Source: Pseudomonadota bacterium (lineage in GTDB: Bacteria > Pseudomonadota > Gammaproteobacteria > Burkholderiales > JABEVD01). Taken from it: a stretch of DNA of 14,207 nt. A program made the translations under genes and the position numbers. A model generated the notes under the pieces. That model was not told the DNA's origin and made no database searches. It saw only the letters and a program-made list of their open reading frames with translations. Each line of letters starts with the position of its first letter. The first letter of the stretch is position 1. The stretch spans positions 1 to 14,207 of the forward strand of contig JAJZPK010000048.1 in NCBI GenBank assembly GCA_021811205.1, in the 5' to 3' direction. This document shows positions 7,746 to 14,207 of the stretch, piece by piece.

Positions 7746-8971
7746 TGAGCAAGATCATTGCCTGGATCGACCAACGCTTCCCTTTGACCGCTTTCGTCAA
7801 GCATGAACTGACGGATTATCCCACGCCGAGGAATCTGAGCTACTGGTGGGGATTCGGCTTTCTGGCCGGATTCGTTCTGGTGATCCAGATCGTCACCGGG
7901 GTGTTTCTGGCCATGCATTACAAGCCCGATTCGCATCTTGCCTTCGATTCGATCCAGCACATCATGCGCGAAGTCAACTACGGCTGGCTGCTGCGCTATC
8001 TGCATTCGACCGGGGCTTCCGCCTTTTTCGTGGTGATCTATACGCACATGGCGAGAACGCTCTACTACGGCTCCTACAGGCGTCCGAGAGAATTGCTCTG
8101 GTGGACCGGGCAGGGACTGCTGCTCCTCATGATGGCCACGGCATTCATGGGCTACCTGCTGCCGTGGGGACAAATGTCCTACTGGGGCGCGCAGGTGATC
8201 ACGAGCCTGTTCAAGGCGACCCCGGTCTACGGCGAACAGATCGTGACCTGGCTCCGAGGCGGATTCACGGTCGATGATCCCACGCTGACCCGCTTCTTCT
8301 CGCTGCATTACCTGTTCCCGTTCCTCATTTTCGGCGCTGTCGTGATTCATCTCGTCGCCCTGCATACGGTGAGGAGCAGCAATCCTTCGGGGATCAACCT
8401 GGCCGACAAGGACAACATTCCTTTCCACCCCTATTTCACGATCAAGGATCTGTTCGGTCTCGGCATTTTCATGATCATTTACCTGCTCGTCGTGTTCTTC
8501 AAGCCCGATCTCTTCATCGAGGCTGCGAACAATATTCCGGCCAATCCGATGCAGACGCCGCATCACATCGTTCCGGAATGGTATTTCCTGCCCTTCTACG
8601 CGATTCTGCGCTCGGTTCCCGATTTGGCGGGCGGGGTGGTTGCGATGGCGATCTCGGTGCTGATATTTGCCGCCATGCCCTATCTGGATCGTTCCAGGAT
8701 CACTGGCGGTGCGAGATACAGGCCGGTATACAGGGCGATGTTCTACATTTTCGTGCTCAACATCTTCGTTCTGGCATACGTCGGCGCGCATCCGCCCTCG
8801 CTGCAGATCAGGACCATAGGGCAGGTTTCGACAACAATCTATTTCATGACCTTCCTGCTCCTGCCCTTCATCTCGAGGTGGGAAGAGAAGCTGGTTCTGG
8901 CTAGGGGCTTGCCTCCAGCCGTGGAAGAAATGGCGAGAAAAGAAATTGCGGAGGCGGAAGGCAATGTCTAA
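7742..8971 (+). CDS. petB: Ubiquinol-cytochrome c reductase, cytochrome b subunit
   Basis: This 409-residue polytopic membrane subunit holds both b haems and the Qo and Qi quinone sites. The frame is open much further upstream, inside petA, but ATG 7742 gives the family N terminus (IAWIDQRFPLTAFVKHELTD, YPTPRNLSYWWGFG) and the ATGA overlap with petA. Haem ligands are H88 and H102 in helix B, and H189 and H203 in helix D, each pair 14 apart, as in bc1-type cytochrome b rather than b6. The Qo-site PEWY is at 278-281. LLPWGQMSYWGAQVITSL is the conserved cd region. The protein has the full eight-helix length, including the C-terminal part (VGAHPP, then IGQVSTTIYFMTFLLLP), so cytochrome b is not split. 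The last 8 bases overlap petC. Confidence 0.97.
   Translation: MMSKIIAWIDQRFPLTAFVKHELTDYPTPRNLSYWWGFGFLAGFVLVIQIVTGVFLAMHYKPDSHLAFDSIQHIMREVNYGWLLRYLHSTGASAFFVVIYTHMARTLYYGSYRRPRELLWWTGQGLLLLMMATAFMGYLLPWGQMSYWGAQVITSLFKATPVYGEQIVTWLRGGFTVDDPTLTRFFSLHYLFPFLIFGAVVIHLVALHTVRSSNPSGINLADKDNIPFHPYFTIKDLFGLGIFMIIYLLVVFFKPDLFIEAANNIPANPMQTPHHIVPEWYFLPFYAILRSVPDLAGGVVAMAISVLIFAAMPYLDRSRITGGARYRPVYRAMFYIFVLNIFVLAYVGAHPPSLQIRTIGQVSTTIYFMTFLLLPFISRWEEKLVLARGLPPAVEEMARKEIAEAEGNV
8950..8954 (+). promoter_or_regulatory. Ribosome binding site for petC inside petB
   Basis: GGAGG lies 9 bases before ATG 8964. It supports that ATG over an in-frame start at 8946, which would add the residues MRRRKA in front of the signal peptide. 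Confidence 0.6.
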
Positions 8972-9572
8972 AAACAAACTGTACGGGCTCTTTTTTTGCC
9001 TGATTCTGACGGGGCAGGCCCATGCCGACCAGGCGCAGCTGCAGCGCGGGGCGCATGTCGCACTCAACGTATGCAACGGCTGCCACAGCCTCAAGTACAT
9101 CACATACAGCGATTTCCTCAAGATCGGCTTCACCAAGAAGGAAGTCGACGCGATGCGCGGCGACAAGCCTATGGATGCATCATTGCAATCCCAGATGGAT
9201 CCGAAAATGGAACTCGGCATGTTCGGCGTCGTTCCTCCCGATCTTTCCCTGATGGCGAAAGCCAGGGAAGGCGGCGCACATTACATCTATTCCATGATCA
9301 CCGGGTTCTATACCGATTCGAAAGGGCAAACCGCCAATCGCGTTTTCCCGGGGATCAAGATGCCTGACGTGCTGATGATTTCCCAGGCTGATGCAGCCGG
9401 GAAGCAGGCAATCGAGGCAAAGGCGAAAGATGTTTCGGCCTTCCTCAAGTGGGCATCCGATCCTCAGGCGGAAGAAAGAAAGACGCTCGGGAAATACGTG
9501 ATCGCCTATTTCGTTCTCCTCACCGGACTGCTCTATCTCCTCAAGAAGAAGATCTGGAAGCGTCTGGGTTAG
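8964..9572 (+). CDS. petC: Ubiquinol-cytochrome c reductase, cytochrome c1 subunit
   Basis: This 202-residue subunit is the electron exit of the bc1 complex, passing electrons to soluble cytochrome c. It has a Sec signal peptide (MSKNKLYGLFFCLILTGQAHA, cleavage near residue 21), the haem-c site CNGCH at 37-41 followed by the c1-typical SLKYITYSDF, then MFGVVPPDLSLMAKAR. M133 in FPGIKMPDVL is the likely axial methionine. One C-terminal membrane anchor (YVIAYFVLLTGLLYLL, about 178-193) is followed by a basic tail. It is shorter than the roughly 240 or more residues usual for proteobacterial c1; the loss seems to lie in loops and the segment after the Met ligand, while both haem ligands remain. 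It overlaps petB by 8 bases and ends 7 bases from the convergent purU stop. No strong terminator is visible between them. Confidence 0.95.
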   Translation: MSKNKLYGLFFCLILTGQAHADQAQLQRGAHVALNVCNGCHSLKYITYSDFLKIGFTKKEVDAMRGDKPMDASLQSQMDPKMELGMFGVVPPDLSLMAKAREGGAHYIYSMITGFYTDSKGQTANRVFPGIKMPDVLMISQADAAGKQAIEAKAKDVSAFLKWASDPQAEERKTLGKYVIAYFVLLTGLLYLLKKKIWKRLG

Positions 9573-9579
9573 GGATGTC

Positions 9580-10434
9580 CTAGTCGAACACGACGGTCTT
9601 GTTGTTGCAGACCAGCACCCTGTTTTCCAGGTGCCAGCGTACAGCGCGGGAAAGCACGATCTTCTCGAGATCGCGCCCCTTCTGGAGCAGGTCTTCAAGC
9701 ACATCCCTGTGTGAGACCCTGATCACGTCCTGTTCGATGATCGGGCCTTCGTCCAGAACGTCCGTGACATAGTGGGCGGTCGCTCCGATCAGTTTCACCC
9801 CCCGGTCGAAAGCCCTGTGATAGGGCTTCGCACCGTGGAATGCGGGCAGGAAGGAATGGTGGATATTGATGATGTTGTTTTCGTACAGAGAGACGAAATC
9901 GGGAGAAAGCACCTGCATGTACCGCGCGAGCACGATGAAATCGATGCCGTGCTTCCTCAGCAACTCGATCTGAGCGTCTTCAGCTTCCCTCTTGTTTTCG
10001 GGGCTTACGCCGATGAAGTGAAAGGGTATGCCGTAGAAGCGTGCGATGGATTCGGTGTCGGGATGGTTTCCGACGATCAGTGGAATGTCGCAGGCGATTT
10101 CTCCGCTCTTGTGACGATAGAGCAGATCGACCAGGCAATGGTCGTAGCGTGAGACGAAAATCGCCATCCTTTTTCTGGAATCGGATTCGGCGATTTCCCA
10201 GTGCATGTCGAATCGACGTGCGATCGGATCGAAATGATGCCTGAATCCGCTTACGGGTATCTCGAATCCGTCGAGATCCCATTCGATGCGCATCAGGAAC
10301 AGGGTGCCGTCCTGATGCTGGTCTGCATGAAGGATGTTGGCGCCGTTATCGAACAGGAATTCCGAAATCGAGGCGACGATGCCTTTTCTGTCAGGGCAGG
10401 TGACGAGCAGGGTGGCGGTTTTTCTTCTTTGCAT
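9580..10434 (-). CDS. purU: Formyltetrahydrofolate deformylase
   Basis: This 284-residue cytoplasmic enzyme hydrolyses 10-formyl-tetrahydrofolate to formate and tetrahydrofolate, balancing one-carbon pools and feeding formate to PurT-type purine synthesis. An N-terminal ACT domain (about 6-80, starting TATLLVTCPDRKGIVASISE) is the regulatory part. The formyltransferase-like domain begins at KRMAIFVSRYDHCLVDLL. The catalytic triad is visible: N190 and H192 in NIHHSFLPAF, and D228 in GATAHYVTDVLDEGPII. The H-D spacing of 36 equals that of the related GAR transformylase. Length is normal. There is no Shine-Dalgarno sequence before ATG 10434, but a perfect TATAAT ends 6 bases before it, so the mRNA may be leaderless. 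The gene is convergent with petC and divergent from the methyltransferase. Confidence 0.95.
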   Translation of the reverse strand: MQRRKTATLLVTCPDRKGIVASISEFLFDNGANILHADQHQDGTLFLMRIEWDLDGFEIPVSGFRHHFDPIARRFDMHWEIAESDSRKRMAIFVSRYDHCLVDLLYRHKSGEIACDIPLIVGNHPDTESIARFYGIPFHFIGVSPENKREAEDAQIELLRKHGIDFIVLARYMQVLSPDFVSLYENNIINIHHSFLPAFHGAKPYHRAFDRGVKLIGATAHYVTDVLDEGPIIEQDVIRVSHRDVLEDLLQKGRDLEKIVLSRAVRWHLENRVLVCNNKTVVFD

Positions 10435-10440
10435 GGGTAC

Positions 10441-10446
10441 ATTATA
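10441..10446 (-). promoter_or_regulatory. Perfect sigma-70 -10 box of purU, placed for a leaderless transcript
   Basis: The - strand reads TATAAT, then GTACCC, then ATG. With the usual spacing, +1 falls on or next to the A of the start codon. The best -35 is TTAGCT (10465-10470), 18 bases upstream with 3 of 6 matches, so it is weak. Confidence 0.5.
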
Positions 10447-10563
10447 CTGCCTGGATCATTCCCGAGCTAAGGCAGGTTCAACATTCCCCAGGTTCTGAAA
10501 GCGCTCTTAGGTCAGATCTTCTCTTTTCTGGCCCTTGCCATCCTGGCTCCCGGGTGGCATCCG

Positions 10564-11187
10564 ATGCTTCTTGCCGCAATGCAGGGTTGTCTTGCATCGC
10601 TCCCTTTCCTGAGGCGGGACAGATGGTGGATCCCGATTCAGATCCTGTTTCCGCCGCTTGCATTGATCGTGCTGTCCTGGAACGTGAACGCAAACTGGTT
10701 CCTGGCCGCATTTCTGCTGCTTGCCATCGTTTACTGGAATGCATTCAGGACAAGGGTGCCGCTCTATCTCACGGGAAGGGAAGTAGAAAGGGCAATACTT
10801 GAGCGGCTGCCCGAAGGAAATTTCGAATTCGCCGATCTGGGTTCTGGATTGGGCGGCCTCGTGGGCGGTCTTGCGAAGCGGAAGCCTGAAGGGAAATTCT
10901 TCGGCATCGAGATTGCCCCCTTGCCCTTTGCGGTGGGATGGGGGCGATGCCGCAAACTTGCGAACTGCGAAATGGTTTGGGGGAGCTACGAGAAGATCGA
11001 CCTCTCTCGTTTCGATTTCGTTTACGCCTTTCTTTCCCCCGTCCCCATGAAGGGGCTTTTTGATAAGGCGAAGCGGGAAATGAAGCACGGCTCGGTTTTC
11101 GTCAGCAACAGCTTCGACGTGCCGGGTATCGATGCCGACGAAATTCTGGATGTCGGCGGGAGAACGCTTTACTTCTGGAAGATGTGA
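10564..11187 (+). CDS. Class I SAM-dependent methyltransferase with hydrophobic N terminus
   Basis: This is 207 residues from ATG 10564. The SAM-binding motif I is FADLGSGLGGLVGGLA (D91 onward), followed by the acidic end of the next strand in FFGIEIAPLPFAVGW. The later stretch FDFVYAFLSPVPMKGLFDKA, then REMKHGSVFVSNSFDVPG, is typical of a small family of proteobacterial methyltransferases of unknown substrate. Before the catalytic domain there are two hydrophobic segments (about 24-38 and 44-58), so the enzyme is probably tied to the inner membrane. The reading frame continues upstream to a stop at 10468 with protein-like, hydrophobic codons but no ATG, GTG or TTG; the true start may be an ATT at 10483. 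ATG 10564 has only GGGTGG upstream. It is divergent from purU, and its stop directly abuts the stop of the next, convergent gene. The substrate is unknown. Confidence 0.82.
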   Translation: MLLAAMQGCLASLPFLRRDRWWIPIQILFPPLALIVLSWNVNANWFLAAFLLLAIVYWNAFRTRVPLYLTGREVERAILERLPEGNFEFADLGSGLGGLVGGLAKRKPEGKFFGIEIAPLPFAVGWGRCRKLANCEMVWGSYEKIDLSRFDFVYAFLSPVPMKGLFDKAKREMKHGSVFVSNSFDVPGIDADEILDVGGRTLYFWKM

Positions 11188-11550
11188 TCAATCTCTGGGG
11201 AAAGTCCTCCGCTCGAACAATGCCTCGATCTTTCTGCAAAGCGTCTCGTCGATGGGCCAGTTGATTTCCGGATTGGCCAGCCAGAAAATGACCTCGCGCA
11301 CGGCGCCTTCGTCTCCGAATTCGAAGGAAATGTCTTCGCGACCTTCGAGGCGGCTTGCCCATGCTGTGACCTGAGAAGCGCTGAGCTGGCAAGCTTTCAT
11401 CTGGTTCAGAATGGAGAAGACATGCGATTTGGTGACATGGGCGAGCGACCTGTCGCAGGCATGTCCATAGCTTGCCAGTTCCTCGATGAGAAGCGAATCG
11501 GGAAGCGGGTTGCAGATCAGTTCGGATACGAGAAAAGCCCTGTCCCTCAT
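11188..11550 (-). CDS. Hypothetical protein, 120 residues
   Basis: I do not recognise this protein. ATG 11550 is preferred over an upstream in-frame TTG-type start at 11571 because a strong G-rich ribosome site (AGGGGGG) lies 3 bases before it. It is a soluble, mostly helical-looking protein without signal peptide, membrane helix or Cys motif. The most family-like stretch is LSASQVTAWASRLEGREDI, then EGAVREVIFWLANPEINWPI, which reads as a helix, an acidic beta segment and a helix, with a charged C terminus. A sigma-70-like promoter lies about 40 to 70 bases upstream, so it is probably transcribed on its own as well as from genes upstream. Its TGA immediately abuts the methyltransferase TGA, end to end. 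Codon use looks like its neighbours, and I see no toxin or antitoxin partner. Confidence 0.7.
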   Translation of the reverse strand: MRDRAFLVSELICNPLPDSLLIEELASYGHACDRSLAHVTKSHVFSILNQMKACQLSASQVTAWASRLEGREDISFEFGDEGAVREVIFWLANPEINWPIDETLCRKIEALFERRTFPRD

Positions 11551-11592
11551 GGTCCCCCCTGTTCGTAACACCTATTCGGTCTATACGGTTTT

Positions 11593-11621
11593 AATATAAA
11601 TCTTCCTTTGAATCGAATCAA
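11593..11621 (-). promoter_or_regulatory. Sigma-70-like promoter for the 120-residue hypothetical gene
   Basis: The - strand reads TTGATT (11616-11621, 4 of 6 matches), a 17-base spacer, then TATATT (11593-11598, 5 of 6). The predicted start of transcription is near 11586, giving a leader of about 36 bases with a good ribosome site. The surrounding 11551-11662 is AT-rich and holds no other gene that I can support. Confidence 0.5.
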
Positions 11622-11662
11622 TGGGGGCACACTTTCGGGTTAGGAGCGTGCGCGAGGGCAGC

Positions 11663-12028
11663 CTACGCGGACAGGAAAAAATCGCCTACCCAGCGGCCGC
11701 CTCGAAAATCGATCTCCAGCCGCTTCGGCACGAATGATTCTGGCCTGAGTATGGGGAAATCCTCCAGTGGGGGCGCGTCTTCGACATCGCTGACGCGGCA
11801 GACCTTGCTCATCACCGGGCGAAATCCGATCCTGAGGTTGGGGGAGGCTTGAACGTAATGCGGTGCCTGCGCGTCGATGCCGAAGCGGACGGCCTTCCTG
11901 ATCAGGCAGCTGAAGTACAGTTCCATTTCGACCAGCAAGGGCTCTTCGAGATGACGCATTCTTCTGTCGGCGGATGCGCTCCATTCGACGAGGATTTTCT
12001 TGCCCAGAATCTCGACAGTCGTTTGCAT
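11663..12028 (-). CDS. Conserved hypothetical protein, 121 residues
   Basis: This is a small cytoplasmic protein of unknown function. It begins with a beta-type segment (TTVEILGKKILVEWSASADRR), then the striking PLLVEMELYFSCLIRKAVRF. Two short blocks follow, IGFRPVMSKVC and EDFPILRPESFVPKRL, and it ends with a beta segment, RLEIDFRGGRWVGDFF. From memory this order of blocks recurs in short uncharacterised betaproteobacterial proteins, so I treat it as a real gene and a lineage-conserved one. It has no signal peptide or membrane helix; two cysteines (SCLIRK and SKVCRV) are not in a known metal motif. A competing frame of similar length over the same bases (to 12038) is rich in Arg/Pro and looks like a shadow. 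The gene starts 44 bases after the GNAT stop and may be in the acs operon. Its ribosome site is poor (GGGA about 9 bases upstream). Confidence 0.72.
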   Translation of the reverse strand: MQTTVEILGKKILVEWSASADRRMRHLEEPLLVEMELYFSCLIRKAVRFGIDAQAPHYVQASPNLRIGFRPVMSKVCRVSDVEDAPPLEDFPILRPESFVPKRLEIDFRGGRWVGDFFLSA

Positions 12029-12072
12029 GTTCGATCATCCCGAATTATGTGGAGCGTTGTCGCAGTGAAGCC

Positions 12073-12692
12073 CTAGCCGATGCTGCCTTCGCGAAGAAAC
12101 AGCGACATCTGCTCTTCGTCGAAATAGGCATCTCCCATTTTCAACGCATTTTTCTCCAGAGCGAAAGCGGCGAAACCTTGCGATGCATAAAGGCGCTTTG
12201 CGCGCGCATTGGATGAAATGACCGTCAGGTTGATCTGCTCAAGTCCCGCTATCTCGCGCGCTTTCCTGACGGTTTCCCGTATCAGCATTTTGCCGATGCC
12301 GAGCCCTGAAGCTTCGGCATGCACGTACATGCGGTAAAGCAGTCCCTTGTGCCTGAATTTTTCGCGTGCTTCGCGCTCGAAGCTGACCGTGCCCACCAGG
12401 TTTCCGCCCAGCCAGGCGCCAAGCGTGAAGGCGTCGGGCTTCTTGTTCGAGAAAGGAATCAGGGGTTCGCCTCCATCCAGAAGGCTGATGCGGAACGAGT
12501 CGGCGTGTGCTTGAAGCGCATGTGCCATGAGTGCGCGATAGGCAGTGGCGTCATCCGGCGCCAGTTCGCGGATGAATGCGGCAGCCGCTGCCGTCATCAT
12601 ATGGTTTGTTTCAGCTGGTCGAGGATTGCGGGGTTGTGGCTCCGGCGTAACCTGAAGGTTAGCCTTCACCGAAACCCCGGAATCATCGGATG

Positions 12693-12696
<4 letters not shown>
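12073..12696 (-). CDS. GNAT-family N-acetyltransferase, coupled to acs
   Basis: This is 207 residues from ATG 12696, or 175 from the in-frame ATG at 12600. The acetyltransferase domain starts at [17 protein letters not shown] and has the acetyl-CoA-binding motif A in [20 protein letters not shown] (pattern xxGxGxG/A) and motif B in [13 protein letters not shown]. An SFRIS near the N terminus and FEREAREKF in the core are typical of general GNAT proteins. The substrate is unknown. The ATG at 12696 overlaps the acs TGA as ATGA. The same ATGA context is repeated exactly at 12600, because the acs tail is duplicated. The first ~32 residues of the long form come from that duplication and insert, and look non-conserved. 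So 12600 is the likely ancestral start, while 12696 is the one now next to the terminating acs ribosome. Neither has a clear Shine-Dalgarno sequence. Confidence 0.85.
12597..12635. repeat. 39-bp direct repeat, copy A (displaced copy of the acs tail)
   Basis: It is identical over 39 bases to 12693-12731. On the - strand it carries the codons for the last acs residues ([12 protein letters not shown]) and the stop/start ATGA, but here it is read in another frame as part of the extended GNAT N terminus. The offset is 96 bases, exactly 32 codons. Confidence 0.95.
12620..12688 (-). other. Imperfect long hairpin in the acs-GNAT junction
   Basis: The arms 12620-12635 and 12673-12688 are reverse complements at 14 of 16 positions. 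Between them a second stem, 12644-12652 with 12657-12664 (GGC, one bulged G, TAACC; loop TGAA; GGTTAGCC), gives 8 pairs. An alternative 6-bp stem (TGAAGG, loop TTAG, CCTTCA, 12653-12668) competes with it. There is no T-run on either side, so a simple intrinsic terminator is unlikely. Confidence 0.7.

Positions 12697-14207
<1,511 letters not shown>

Noticed and set aside
7640..9220. A 526-codon open frame on the - strand opposite petABC.
   Set aside because: It is charge-rich, His/Arg-heavy nonsense against three textbook bc1 genes; long antisense frames are expected at this GC content.
11640..12038. 132-codon frame overlapping the 121-residue conserved gene on the same strand.
   Set aside because: Arg/Pro-rich translation without family-like blocks; the 11663-12028 frame has the conserved pattern.
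12636..12692. Insertion sequence or MITE with target-site duplication at the acs-GNAT junction.
   Set aside because: A 39-bp flanking duplication is far longer than transposon target duplications, there are no terminal inverted repeats at the insert ends, and no transposase is present.

Overview
The window is a compact stretch of bacterial chromosome of roughly 55-60% GC by eye. It most resembles a betaproteobacterium: it has a QseBC/PmrAB-type two-component pair, a petABC cytochrome bc1 operon, TrhP (YegQ), PurU, Acs and a small conserved protein of a type I associate with that class. Arginine is often encoded by AGG/AGA in every gene I checked, which looks like a host trait. I see no insertion sequence, prophage, CRISPR array, tRNA or rRNA, and no gene-free stretch longer than about 170 bases.

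Region 1 (1-3607, + strand) is a tight gene string: the 3' end of a TPR protein, an OmpR-family response regulator, its QseC-like sensor kinase, and an MgtC/DUF4010 membrane protein. Gaps are 4 to 15 bases, or one short overlap, so they are probably co-transcribed. Region 2 (3621-5690, - strand) is a single chemoreceptor. It has a cytoplasmic PAS domain and a periplasmic domain carrying a c-type haem motif (CLKCH), so it is likely a redox or energy sensor. A perfect 8+8 bp dyad lies just upstream. Region 3 (5857-7116, +) is trhP, for prephenate-dependent tRNA wobble-uridine hydroxylation.

Region 4 (7227-9572, +) is petA-petB-petC (Rieske, cytochrome b, cytochrome c1), with overlapping genes. 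It passes electrons from quinol to cytochrome c. Region 5 is purU (9580-10434, -), whose perfect TATAAT box is placed so that transcription could begin at the start codon itself. Divergent from it is a class I SAM-dependent methyltransferase (10564-11187, +) whose reading frame extends upstream without any standard start codon.

Region 6 (11188-14207, -) reads, in transcription order: acs (acetyl-CoA synthetase, cut by the window edge), a GNAT acetyltransferase overlapping the acs stop by four bases, a conserved 121-residue protein, and a 120-residue protein of unknown function with its own good sigma-70-like promoter. At the acs/GNAT junction a 39-bp piece of the acs tail is repeated exactly. 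The copies flank 57 bases that hold an inverted near-copy of part of the same piece. This allows two mutually exclusive hairpins around the acs stop / GNAT start and is the most unusual sequence structure in the window.

Nothing here clearly forms a new multi-gene system. The best leads are the acs-GNAT junction, the haem-c chemoreceptor with its dyad, the probable leaderless purU, and the possible non-AUG start of the methyltransferase.
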